64,000 nucleotides of DNA from Undaria pinnatifida (GCA_012845835.1 JABAKD010000023.1:5438137-5502136); one strand, 5' to 3'. Counted from the first letter of the stretch, positions 35,014-45,863 are shown. Program-made: numbers and translations. Notes: generated by a model from the sequence alone, not told the origin.

Positions 35014-38000
35014 CTGCCATTGTAATCCACGTTGGTGCGAGAGGGCAGGAAACCCAATTCACTAGAGAAATTGGTCACGGACGCGCACGCTCCTGTTGTG
35101 TGGGAACCGTCCCCTCTAGGGGCGTTTCGAAGCCGTTTTGAGATTCCCATCGTAATTCATGGTCATTATACCACGTACGACATCCAAGAAGAGGCGGTCC
35201 GGACGAAGTACACGCGCAATCAGGCGAATACCGCCGCGAGTCAAGGCATAAAATAAAACACTATCATATGGCACACAACTGAGCTTGCGCCTAATGCCAC
35301 GGCAGTTTATAACTTGAACAGCCACGCATCAGATAGAACCACCTAGATCCATACGTATCCCCTCAGCGTCAGCACGAATTTCTGCCAGAGGCGTTGAATG
35401 GAAACTCCAACAAAACATGACACAAAACTGTTGGGCTTCTATACGTCATCATAGCGCTCTCGCTGACATGCTCGGGGATGCTGTTAGGAGCATACAGTTA
35501 TACTACCCGAGCTGTATTTGATAGCGTGTCGAGAACAATGTTTGGGAAACATGGTATGGAATCGTGTTGCAAACGCTCTTTCAACCATCAAATAGAACTA
35601 CGAATAACATAATTTACGTGTTCCCGATCGGTATTCCAAATCTAGAGACAAATCCTTCCAGCCAGACAACGAAAAGTATATGCAGCCTCTGCTACCGTAA
35701 AGCTGTGCCGCGACGGCTGTGACTTGGTAGAGCCCAACAAAAAACATGACGGCATAGCGAGGAAAACAAACATTTTTGAACTTCAAGAAGTCTGCCATAT
35801 ACTAGATAGATTGCACATTCTTGCATACCTCGGGGATATCGGTGGCGGAATTGCCCCCCTCCACCCTGAAATCCATCAGAAGAGGCTTATCTGGAAACTT
35901 GGATCCTGACGGTCGGCAGTCCACCACTGTCTTCACGAGGTACCCCTGCCCGTCGCCTTCGCACTGGATAACCTGGGCAAACGCTTGAACTGTTATTGGC
36001 CCGATGGCATTTTCCAAGCTCCCGTCCTGCACCGTCAACCGGAAGCCGTGCTCCTTCGACTCGTGAACGCCTGGGCCTGGATAAATACGTCTCGCTAAAA
36101 GGAAAGGTGCTGGTGGGCAGACCTGGCGACAGAAAGAACGAAGCACAGCGAGCGTCAACAACGAAGGGTAACGTGGATCTTGGCGGTTTCAGGGAAAATG
36201 TTAATAGGCTGCAGTTCATCGTAGGTGGCCGGTTTTAGCTCGACCGGCGAGCACATGTTGCTAATCTGTCGCTTGGTTATCATGGTGAGGGCCATCAAGC
36301 CCAAGGGTGTATCACAACGGCCGAGAGTGTTCAACCCGGCTTTTGCCTTCCGGTAAAGAGCAAGGCTGCGGTGTGGGGGGGTTCACGTTCGGGGTTCTGT
36401 TTCAGAATGTCTCGGAGTCACTCGCGCAAGTGACCCCGTGTTCCCTTGCGGTGTTTAGCTTAAAGCCTTTTTTTAGTGTGCGATGTTAACCCACAATAGA
36501 ATGGTTAGCTGGGAGCTGCGTCAAAAGTATCGCCAAAAGCTGTTTTTTGTCGGTGCGGTACCGAGTCACTGGCGCGAGTGGCTCTTATCCCGTAGCCAAA
36601 AAGGGGGGTAGCGACATGTGTTTAATAACATGTCTTAACATGTCTTAACATCCCCCCCGAGTAATGCCGTAGCCGTGGAGTCGAAACCTAGACAAGAAAG
36701 GCACATTAAACGAAAAGTCTTGGTGAACGAGCGGTAGCAAAGTACAACTGTACTGTCGTATGTACACGGAGGACGTAATGAAAGTGCTCCTCCTGCAGAG
36801 ACGGGTGGCTTTAGAGTGGGCGGTTAGGTGAGGAAACCGTGACGGTGATCGAGGGCCGACCTACACAATAAAAGCGGTGTTTAGGCCTTGGTCGCTTACC
36901 CTCGATGGTGCCGCCTGGGCAAGTTCGTCAGCGTCTTCCTCTCCGGTGGTCAGCCCAGGTTGCTGCCGACAACAGCAGCGCATGAGGTCGAAATGTGTAC
37001 ACATCAACCAATGGTTACAAGTATGCAACATGGTATCATAATGGAGCCACATGTGTTGAACATCCACCTGTGCCCGCCGTCAAAACCGAAAGTGATGCAT
37101 TTCGAAACTTGTGTATACCTAAAGCCTCGCAAATTGCGCTCCGAAGCACTATGTCCAATTAATGTGCCGGAGTCAGGGTATAATATCCAAACGCGGCTTA
37201 TCGCAGGCGAAATGTTGTATTGTGGTTCGAGGTACTCCTGTATGTACGCACCGTGGTATGTATATGTGTATCAAACAAACGTTGATCTGGGCACTCGGTA
37301 AGGAAGTATGGACTGAATACAATATTGGCTGTTTAAGTGCCGACGCTATACGCTTCCACGCGCACAAGCAGAAACTCAATAGACCATCCTGTTGCGCAGG
37401 TAGAACCTTAGGACACACGATGCCAGTACGTGAGTCTTCTCGTTTGCCTAATTTGTTGAATAGGACCCCATTTTGCCCTCAGCTACATACAGAGACGTGA
37501 AGGGAGTGCTCGAAACATTCCACTCACCTGCCACGGAACGCGTTCACGGCATACTTTCGCATTTTCCCGAAAGGTTTTGGCGGTATCAGTTCACCGACGC
37601 TCTTCTCGCATTGCGAAATCCCAATCGTACACAATTTTCAACCGTCGCTGTCGCTTTCGAATCCAAACCAGCCTACAACATGCCGAGAAATCAACGGCAG
37701 ATGGCGTGCACTTCTTGAAACATCATCCAAGGCTGCAACTCGCGGCGTCTCACCTGGATCCCACTCACAAGTTCAGTATTGAAGATAGTCAGTTCCCTGT
37801 CATCGTCCCCTTCAACGCCCTGCTCCATCCTGCACAATCTAGCATTAAGCTCCTCCATCTTCGCCGTGTCATCAACCTCCCACTTCTGCCCAGCTTCCAC
37901 AACCTCGATGCGAAAGGATAAGTGCGTGGCGCTGCTACCTTCGGCGAGGCGCACCCTGCAATCCACAGCTCCCGGAGCGACGCCGGGTAAGCACACCACT

Positions 38001-41000
38001 TCGAAATTTGCGCACTGCCCAACCCCATCCCACACGAAGTCTCGAATGGAGGGACGGAGGTGGCCGACGGGCTGAGTGGAGCCGACACAGTCCCCGCCCA
38101 GCACCTTAAACACGATGTCGGGTAACTCCTAATGGTTCGGCGCCACCGTAGATACGAGCCAAGGAAAAAGTTGAAGGAAATAAGTGGGGTGGGCGTAAAT
38201 TCAGATCCTGACACTGACATATTGCCGTGTGTTAAGCACGGCGGATATGCGGTCTCAGGCTCACAGACCCTCCATATTGATGTTGCTGACGGGTTTCCCG
38301 AGATTTATCACGTAAAGCAAACATAGACGTCAAACGGAAACGATTGTGAGCTTCTCTCTTGTATTAATTTTCACGCGCTTCATAGGAAATCGGGGCGAAT
38401 GAAGGTGTGCCGTCGACAGCATGGATTCAAGTCGTTCACATCATGGGCGGCAGGATTTGACAGGCTCGCGACCACGACGGCGTTTCATGGCCACCCACTG
38501 TTAAATAATTATATTCACTAACGCGACACACGTGTTGCTTACAGTGCATGTTATCCCGCCGATATACAGTGTTAAGACAAGCGCGTTGGTCTTGGGCCAG
38601 ATTACACCCCCCTTTCCGCCTCTCACCAATGTCACTGTCACCCTCTCCCCTGGTGCAATCCTCCTTGCTCCAGACACACAGGCTGCGATGGCGCCCTCCC
38701 GTAAGACTGCCCGCGCCGGGTCATCGCAGACGTGCTTGGCGCACGCCGATACCCTCAGCTGGAATCCGCGACCCACACAAACCGAACGAGACGAGGAACA
38801 CGTAAAGTACACAAGTTCACCACCCTCGGTGTTCCTAACCGGGGGTAAGGATGGTGCCGTTCGGGTGTGCGGACAGGAGACCGAATCGATCGCCCTGGTG
38901 GACGCGGGCCGGGTCTCGGAACGAGCGGCAGTCTGGACCGCTTCAGGCGATGTGTTTCGAGCAGCAGCCGTGAGGGATGAATCCGAGCCGTTCGCCCTCT
39001 GTGTCCCCACCAACAATCCTTCACTTCGCGGCATCAGCCTTCCAGTAGAGAACGGAACGTCTGAGTTGGCCGATGCATGGTAGTAACTAGAAGTGGTGAC
39101 ATGTCCGTGCACCGTGGAAGCCTCCGTCGACACGAGCTCCGTTGCGTACCTTTCTGAGCCTGGTTGTCGATAATCGCTGCGGCCATAGAAGGGAACACGC
39201 TGGTCCTCAGGGAAGGGGTTTCGAGAGACAGCCGCTGTGGGTGAACCCGAGCCATGCTCCCTCTGCCCCATTGCCAAGGACGCTCCACCTCGCGGCGCCG
39301 GCCTGTCTGTGTTGAAAGATACTTCGGAAACGTCCAGTGCATATGTGGAGGTGGAGGTAGTGTCGTTCCCCAACATCGTCGAGGTCTCCGCCGACACAAT
39401 ATTCGTTGCGTACTCCTCTGAGCTCAGTCGGTGATCATCGCTGTGGCCATAGCGAACGCCTCGTTGGTCCTCGGTCGATGGGAGCTGCGTGTCGGGGGGC
39501 GAAGCAACTTCGACCGCCTCAGGCGACGGGCTTTGAACAACAGGTGCCATGTCTGATGGCGAGCTGTGCGCCCTCCGTGCCCCCACCGACAACGTTTCAC
39601 CTCGCGGCGAAATTTGTTTTCTGTCGAAGGGTTCTGGGAAGATGGTTAGGGCATGGACGGTACTAGGCGTGGTCTCGTACTGCAGCTTGATAGAGGTGTC
39701 CGCCGAGACGAGCCGCGTTGCGAAGTCCTCTAAGCTTGGCTGCAGATCATCGCTGCAGTCATACCAAACACCACGTTGGTCCACAGTTGACAGGAATGCA
39801 CTATCTTGACGGGAGGGACCTTCAACGGCCCCAGGCGACGAGGTTTGAGCAACGACCACGGTCGGTAATGTCGAGTCGTGTGCCCTGTGTGTCCCCTCTA
39901 CCGATGACTCGCCACCTCGAGGCATCAGCCCTTCGGTACCGAAGGCAGCATCGTCGACGCTCTGTACGTAACCAGTGATAGATGTGGTAACGGCGCCAGA
40001 TACTGTCGACGTCTTTGCTGACACGAGCTCGGTTGCGTATGCGTTTGCGTTTGGTAGCAGAAAATCGTCGTACTCGTACGAAAAGAATTGGTTTGCCAGT
40101 TCCAATATTTTGCCTTTGCGCCGTGCTCGGATACGTGCGGAGATTGCAGCAAGCTGACACGCACCAGGAAGCGCCCACACAATGTTCGCGTCGTAAGATT
40201 GATGAGGTGCATCCGAGCTCGCCGCACTGAAACACCGAGGAGGTGCAGATGATGCCTTCAATACGAAGACCCGTCGCGTAAAGGTCGATGACCGCACCGA
40301 CCACCTTGACATCAGTCCACCGGCACGAGGTGGCTTCACTGCTGGGCCCGTGGATGGCACCGCCCCCGACCGTGTCGATGAAATGGTTGCGGTTGGAGCG
40401 ATTGTAGGGGTTGCGGTTGAAGTGGATGGCGTTATCGACCAGAGCTTGGTTGTTGAAGAACCTACGGCATGTAATGTCCCTCCAGGTCTTGTTCCGGCTT
40501 TGAGCGGGGGATCATCTTGCTGCCGTCTTGGAGCAGCGTGCCGTGTGTTACCTTCTGCACCCGGAGCACGTCCGGGAGCACGAAAGAGGCTCGATCTTAG
40601 CCGGTCTGATTGCGTCGAAGCCCATAGCGGAGGCGTATCCACCGCCCGTATTCTGCTTCCTCTGGCATTGGCCAGCGCTTTCTCCCCCCATGCGGTGCAG
40701 GCTGCTAGCTCCTTCCAAGCCAACGTCATCCAACTGTCCTGCGCTGAGTCGTACGAGATTCCGGAAGAAGTTACTGAGTGGAACGATTTCCACTTGGCAA
40801 ACGTCTTCAGCAGTCGTATCCCCTTCCGGTATGGAACCGTAGGGTGAAACGTACTGCTCGTCGAAATACTATTGTTCGAAGTCGCATGCTTACACCGAAC
40901 AAGACTTCTCGTCGGCACACCCGTCCTTTGGACCATCTTTCCACCACCGACTTCAGCTTGCGCTGGCCCTAAGGGCATCGCTTTACTCGGGAACACCGAC

Positions 41001-42043
41001 GGAGACGCGGGCATGGGAAGGCTGTGGTCGTGGTCGATGGCAGAATTCAGTGCAGGTGAAAAGATGGTTTTGCTGACACCATCACCCCGGGCAAGACAGC
41101 GACCACCCTTCGAGATGGATGCTGATGGCCGTGACGAGGACGGTGGCGACGGCGACGCAAACCTCTTAGGTAAGAGACCTCTTCCCAGAGCCAGCAACGT
41201 AGTCCATGCTTTATCCAGAGCTACGCCACCATTTCCTTCGGCTGACCCGTTTGCCGCGGATCCCGCGTCCGAATCTTGCTCCAGGACCGACGCTGCTAGG
41301 CGTTCGCCTTTCTTAGCAGCACTGGCCGGGGAGCGACAGGAAGACAGTCCCGCAAGCGTTTCCTGAGTTGACGACGGTGGAAGACCAGCACGACCCAGGT
41401 TTGTGTGGTGCTCTGTTAACGGTTCCAGATGCCTACCGACCCTCTGACTCTTTGCTCCCTCGGGGAGTTCCTCGAGGTCCCCAGCATCCCCAGGACTGAA
41501 GTCTCTCTCCACCAATGCTTCCAGATGCCCACGCACTCCTTTGCTGCTGTCTCCCTCGAAGAACGTCTCCAGGTTCTCACCAGTCCCCCGAAAACTCTCT
41601 CCCGTTATCAGCGTCCTCGGATTATCACCCGCATCAAGACCGTATCCATCTTCCAAAATCGTTCCAAGGAGCTTACCAGTTGTGTCGCCTTCCACTATCT
41701 CTATCTCCAGCCCTGGTCGGTCGTTTGACCAAGCGCTGGGGGCAGCGAGCGTACGATACCGGTGGGGGCTCCCCGCCTTCATGGCAGGAATTTTGAATCG
41801 GCAGCCTGGCACTACACACCACGGCCCACTGTCGGAACTCCTGCTTGAAATGACGGTGGCCACGAGACGCTCGGTTACGCCTCGCACAGGCAGTTGGAGA
41901 GGTTCCTCCCACGTGATGTAGCCATCGGCGTCCAGCTGCTCCGGGCGTGTCTCCGCCACTAGCACCCCGGCGCAGAATATCATTTTGAAGTACCTTTCCT
42001 CCCACCCGGCTGACCATGGTGGTGGTATGTTGTCCACGCGGAT
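34222..42043 (-). CDS. Large multi-exon gene: repeat-rich protein with C2-like start and ZU5-like region
   Basis: Five exons are predicted on the minus strand (42043-38543, 38128-37754, 36962-36900, 36122-35829, 35013-34222). All junctions are GT-AG and phase 0, giving about 1,674 codons. Seen: a 3.5-kb open exon; a 16-residue repeat array; four ~100-residue repeats; a beta-strand-rich, Cys-containing region; a segment ending YVRAAVSHFCLFTWG; and a 200-residue tail. Family knowledge: the pattern PLLMDFRV, then LVRKG...W, then a closing SHFCLF strand resembles ZU5-type beta domains (UNC5, ankyrins), which bind partners in signalling or scaffold proteins. The start resembles a C2 domain (EEP-LQLPV core strand, closing RFKIPAMKAG). 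I infer a cytoplasmic scaffold or receptor-type protein; the function is unknown. The first in-frame codons follow an intron-like TTTTTTCGATAG, so the true start lies in an unlocated upstream exon. No transmembrane segment is evident. Confidence 0.68.
35829..36122 (-). CDS. Exon encoding first half of ZU5-like region (98 codons)
   Basis: The acceptor is TTCTTTCTGTCGCCAG| and the donor is CCCGAG|GTATGC, both phase 0. The protein includes EHGFRLTVQDGSLENAIGPI, then VQAFAQ, and later FPDKPLLMDFRVEGG. This order (a strand, a Gly-containing turn, an I-x-V strand, then a Pro-Leu strand) is the usual first half of ZU5-type folds. Another AG lies inside the exon (TTCCTTTTAG|CGAGACG), so the exact 5' end is uncertain by a few codons. 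Confidence 0.58.
36900..36962 (-). CDS. Possible 63-nt micro-exon (21 codons)
   Basis: It is flanked by GTCGGCAG| and |GTAAGC, is exactly 63 nt and keeps phase 0 on both sides, so it can be included or skipped without changing the downstream frame. It encodes an acidic, Thr/Ala-rich linker (QPGLTTGEEDADELAQAAPS, then R). The evidence is only splice-site quality, phase and composition. Exon 2 could also splice directly to the exon at 36122. Confidence 0.33.
37754..38128 (-). CDS. Exon 2 (125 codons), beta-rich region
   Basis: The acceptor is CCATTAG|GAG at 38130-38129, with a pyrimidine-rich stretch about 30 nt upstream. The donor is ATCCAG|GTGAGA at 37753. An alternative donor, AACTT|GTGAGT, lies 13 nt earlier but would shift phase. 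The encoded segment runs ELPDIVFKV ... CLPGVAPGAVDCRVRL ... THLSFRIEVV, alternating hydrophobic strands of an Ig-like or ZU5-like beta sandwich, then a charged, probably helical KWEVDDTAKMEELNARL stretch. It continues the beta-rich end of the preceding exon without a frame change. I do not recognise the domain by name. Confidence 0.6.
38543..42043 (-). CDS. Exon 1 of the visible part (1,167 codons)
   Basis: One reading frame stays open for 3,501 nt, far beyond chance. The acceptor is a T-run followed by CGATAG just before 42043. The donor is ACT|GTAAGC at 38542-38537, which gives a better end than reading on to the stop at 38501. Residue numbers below count from the GTG at 42037. Residues 1-115 look C2-like. 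Residues 124-219 are six copies of a 16-residue unit. Residues 220-660 are low-complexity Ser/Pro/Thr/Ala-rich with a Thr/Ser tract near 530-565. Residues 667-1060 hold four long repeats. The rest (about 1075-1165) is beta-rich, with FQLRVSA and GERVTVTLVRG strands. The first in-frame ATG is codon 19, but starting there would cut the C2-like strand, so the exon is probably internal. Confidence 0.72.
38858..40039 (-). repeat. Four tandem ~100-residue protein repeats
   Basis: Repeat starts are marked by YATELVSAKTST, FATRLVSADTSI, YATNIVSAETST and YATELVSTEAST. Each continues to a (L/I)(M/S)PRG box, an R(A/E)H box, an SPEAVE-like box and a DQRGV.Y..SDD box. Approximate lengths are 105, 104, 88 and ~97 residues (40039-39725, 39724-39413, 39412-39149, 39148-38858). 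The third lacks ~17 residues between the SP box and DQR; the fourth loses the SDD end. The Ser/Thr/Pro content suggests an extended, possibly modified region. Confidence 0.8.
41381..41668 (-). repeat. Coding minisatellite: six 16-codon units
   Basis: Residues 124-219 of the large exon fall into six consecutive 16-residue blocks without any length change. Typical blocks are LETFFEGDSSKGVRGH, LEALVERDFSPGDAGD and LEELPEGAKSQRVGRH. The core is L-E-x-L-x-E followed by a Gly-containing half. The DNA period is 48 bp and divergence between units is high, so the array is old. It is acidic and may form short helix-turn units. Confidence 0.75.
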
Positions 42044-42202
42044 CTATCGAAAAAATGATTGTATTGCAATTCACAGGCACACGGGCCGGTTAATGGGCAG
42101 TTGAGACGCGTGTGCTTGGGACAGGGCTAGCAAGGGATGGCCTAACCATTTCTGCCTTTCGTGCCTTCTAAACTTGGGACCTACCTAACGTCGTTGGATG
42201 CT

Positions 42203-42451
42203 GAGCGGTTCTACGGTACCACCCCAAACGTTTCTTTAACGAAATCGTCGGTTGTGAAACCAGCTCCCGGCCGTAGCTCCGGAAATACGGTGCCCTATAC
42301 CGACCGGACGTCCTCGTTCGATCGCCCTCCCCAAATAAGAAAGTATAAGAGAAAAAAAATCATAGCATACTTCCTCGTGTCGAGCAATCATGAAACGCTC
42401 GTTAATGAATATCGCTGGTTATGAGGGGGGGTACCACCGTAGAATCAGTCC
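42203..42451 (+). mobile_element. Family B element
   Basis: It runs GAGCGGTTCTACGGTACC to ACCACCGTAGAATCAGTC. The body GAAACCAGCTCCCGGCCGTA and ATGAAACGCTCGTTAATGA matches other copies. It lies just upstream of the visible 5' end of the large minus-strand gene. Confidence 0.8.
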
Positions 42452-43498
42452 GCTATTTGTACAGTTTTATTGTATGTCGAGACGGTGAGATTAGTCGCCG
42501 GGCTGCATGGTTATCGCCCTCGGTGTGTGGTCACGGATGAGGAACATTACTCAGTAGGAGCTTCCAAGCCTTTGGGCATGCCCTTACTGTCGATCGTTGC
42601 GCCTTGTTTTCAATAAGTACATGTTCGTCGCCAACATAAACATGGCACGAGCAGGGGGTAACGTCCTACGCCGGTAGATTTCGTACTACGAGCATGGATT
42701 TGACCTCCGCAAGTTCCATCTGCAAGTTCCATGCAGAAAGGGTAATGCCAAGCGAAACCTATGCGCCCCATTACAGTACCCTGGTGCAATGTTGCCGTCA
42801 TTCAACTTATATATATACGCGTTGAGGTGCTTGAACCCGTTGTTCCGGGGAGCACGAGAGTAGTACCGATGTCGTTTACCTGCTAAGGGGGTTAAGCGAG
42901 TGCCCGCCATGACAGACCAGAGACCGACATTTAACGAGTTCTGTCAAGGGGGCGGGGGGTCTCCATCGAGGTTCTCCATGAATAGACTAGAGGTACATTT
43001 GCCGATTCCGTTCAATGTTTCTCCCTGAATAGAGCGTAGAAATCATTCAGTCCATGATTTCTTTCGTTTTGGGGTTGGGACACGCGGGTAACGGCGTGTC
43101 GGGTTGGGCAATGTAAGTGTACCGGTGGCAGTTTCCCGCAGGCGTCGGCGTTGAGCAGAAAATTCACCCAAGGAGCAAGGCTACGGCAGGGGGCTACCCC
43201 TAGTTTTCAATCCCGGACTTGAGCCGCTCGCGCAAGTGACTCAGCACCTCACGCACGAGAACGCTTTAGGCGATCGTTTTGGGGCAGCGTTCGAAGACAA
43301 CCATTCCATTGCGAACTTATTTCGTCAGGTTATCCTCACCAAGAACACGTAAGACCGCAGAGTAGGAACAGCGAGGGGCTACTCGCGCGAGTAACCCCGA
43401 GCCAATGCAAACAGACGGACCCAAAAAGGACCCCCCCTACCGCCGTAGCCTGGGTCTAAGCCCGCAACGCCGTGGGCCGACACTTGCCACGAGGGTTG
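42452..43498. other. Unassigned sequence; possible location of missing 5' exon(s)
   Basis: Minus-strand frames (e.g. 42686-42910) have GT sites, but none joins in phase 0 to the exon at 42043. GAGCAAGGCTACGG and CTCGCGCAAGTGACTC (43170-43240) resemble 36358-36435, a further weak repeat. Confidence 0.35.
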
Positions 43499-44152
43499 GA
43501 CGCGTGCTACGATAGAGGTGCACCACGTTTTTTTCTGAGATTCCTCAACTTGGGAGCTTAAAGACCTCTCCCAAAAACTGACTTGGAGGGGGGGGGGGGA
43601 AAAAACTGCTACACCGAAGGAAAAAAAAAAAGCCCATGGCCTGTGTACACAAAGAGAATCATGCAAAACAAACGGCGTTTTTTTTCCGACGATTTTGGGT
43701 TGAAGAGCCCCGTCATTCAGAAACCATTTCCGCCCAAAAACGGTATACCTTACTACCTCTATACCGTAGCATGCGACATTTCCGACGATTTTGGGTTAAG
43801 GAGCCCCGTCATTCAGAAACCATTTCCGCCAAACAGCGGTATACCTTAATCCCTCTATACCGTAGCACGCGGCATTTCCGACGATTTTGGGTCAAGGAGG
43901 CCCCGTCATTCAGAAGAAAAAATCGCCTAAAAACGGTATACCTTAATACCTCTATACCGTAGCACGCGGCATTTCCGACGATTTTGGGTTAAGGAGCCCC
44001 GTCATTCAAAAACCATTTCAGCCGAAAAACGGTATACCTCAATACCTCTATACCGTAGCACGCGGCATTTCCGACGATTTTGGGTTAAGGAGCCCCGTCA
44101 TTCAGAAACCATTTCAGCCAAAAAACGTTATGCCTCTATCGTAGCATGCCTC
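43499..44152 (-). mobile_element. Family A element with a five-unit ~96-bp array
   Basis: It starts with a family A end, the first half of which is a normal reversed element (poly-G at 43588-43598). From 43685 the end module repeats five times, with TCCGACGATTTTGGG landmarks at 43685, 43781, 43877, 43974 and 44070 (spacing 96, 96, 97, 96). It closes at GTAGCATGCCTC. Flanks GTTG/GCTG may be a damaged 4-bp duplication. Confidence 0.85.
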
Positions 44153-44381
44153 GCTGTCTGGGGCAATAGCGCGTCCATCTGCCTAGAGATGGTGTCAGTG
44201 GCACCTCATGTATCATAGGTATCTTTGTATGTGAGCAATAGACCTTTCACAGCCATCTCAAACGTGACTATTTCATGCCAAAATCCACCTAAGTGCACGC
44301 TAAGCACGTAGCTAAACCAGCTCGATCTTGGCATGGAATAAGCACGATTGAAATGGCGATGAAACGGTCGCCGATGGATAA

Positions 44382-45345
44382 TGGCCTGAGAATAACCCAC
44401 GTTTTTGTCGCGCCTCCCCTCGCGCCTACAGAACCATGCGATGTCTTGTAGTTGGGACAAAACACAACTCGAGGCGGGGTCCGGACGAAGCCGAAGTTGA
44501 GGTGGACAGGCGCGTTTCGTGGCGACCAGTCAAGGAGCTCGACAGGGGGGTCCTGGACGAGGTTCAGTTGGTCACCGTGGCTGCGGTAGCCACAGTCGGG
44601 AGTCGTTGAGCGCAGTTTACACCCGACACGGGCGCAGCATTGCCGGCAGCCGCCACGCCTGCTGTGGCACCAACTTTGGCAGAAAGAACATCGCCAGCAA
44701 AGGGGCGTTGCTTTGTCTACCTTTACGAGTACGATAGACACTTACTTCCAGACAGAGTGCCCGGAGAACTCTGCGATATATGCGAGAGAGGTTCTGAACC
44801 ATGGCCTTTAGAGTGCAACGGAAACTAATACCGCCAGCACGGTCGTCTACAGGAGCCAGACCGTAGTCGTTCCATTGGAGAATGAGGCTTCACGCGAGCT
44901 CACAGTGAAATCAGCATTGAAAAGAGGGAGCCACACGCGTTGCAGCAGGGCACCAGGGTGCAAGATGTTGGAACGCTGAGGGCAACCGATACTTAGTTTA
45001 ATCCCCAGAAAACATGCTGACCGCGCAGACCATAGCTTTCTTCTGGCCGCCACCGACAGAGCGCATAATAACACGCCAGAACGTTCCAAATGGTGCTGTG
45101 GCTGCCGCTACGCCCATGCCCGCCGACCGACCTATGGACACTTTTTTTTCCAATAACACATGTTCCGTGGTCACGTGTCGCAGACGAAGTTCTTCTGGAG
45201 ATGGCCATGATGAAGGTCCCTCGTGGGTGTGAAAGCGTTTCGCAGGAGACAAGGCGCATCCAGCATCATATTTCGGACCTGGATCAGCAGTCGAAGACCG
45301 AGCTTCAGGCGCAAAATCAACCATTTTTTTCGGGCGGCAAGCGCT
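44382..45345 (+). pseudogene. Possible decayed protein-coding block of unknown family
   Basis: This stretch matches no repeat in the window. Coding-like segments lie in successive frames: 44382-44828 (one internal TGA; contains VSWRPVKELDRGVLDEVQLV and CFVYLYEYDRHLLPD), 44812-44979 (TVVYRSQTVVVPLENEASRE), 45014-45180 (AFFWPPPTERIITRQNVPNG) and 45160-45345 (VSQETRRIQHHISDLDQQSK, coiled-coil-like, then a stop). The gaps are too short for normal introns, so frameshift decay is the simplest reading. A 108-codon minus-strand frame (44998-45324) overlaps and could be the real one instead. Confidence 0.25.
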
Positions 45346-45560
45346 GACGGACCCCGCCGGGTTTCCGCATTTTAGCCGCTCGACCCAGACTGAGGGTGCG
45401 CCATGCTACGGCTAGCACCGCTTCAGGCAACGGGTCACCGTGGTTCTAGCAGTCTGATCGAGGCTCGTGCACGCTGGGTCCTGGACCCGACCGACACTCA
45501 GGTTCGGGTTCGTGTCGCGTCAGCCCACAGTAGGGGCTGCCCTTATTGGATCACGTGTTT

Positions 45561-45793
45561 GAGGCGAGCTACGACAGAGGTTCACCATATTTTTTTCTTA
45601 GGCTCCTCAAATTTGGGAGCTTAGGAAGACCTCTCCCGAAACAAAATCTGGTTCAGAGCAAAGAATAAAGCCGCTACCGGACAAAAACTCCATGGCCTAG
45701 GGACACAATGAGAAAATCATGAAAAAACAAATGGCGTATTTCGAACGTTTTTGGGGTCAAGGAGAGTCCCGTCATTCTATAGTAGCATCCGTC
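45561..45793 (-). mobile_element. Family A element, diverged, reversed
   Basis: It runs GAGGCGAGCTACGACAGAGG to TATAGTAGCATCCGTC, with GGGAGCTTAGGAAGACCTC and CCATGGCCTAGGGACACAA inside. Confidence 0.75.
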
Positions 45794-45863
45794 GTTTCCG
45801 GCTGGATGAGCTCCTCGCGTGAGGAACGACCGAGATTATTGTGATTTTTCTATGCAGCATACT

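Noticed and set aside
38532-41921. Plus-strand open frames of 85-183 codons across the large gene
   Set aside because: They are antisense shadows of the 3.5-kb minus-strand exon, which has the single long frame, the repeats and the splice sites.
43685-44152. The ~96-bp array as a CRISPR
   Set aside because: Units are contiguous and similar over their whole length; there are no distinct spacers and the setting is eukaryotic.
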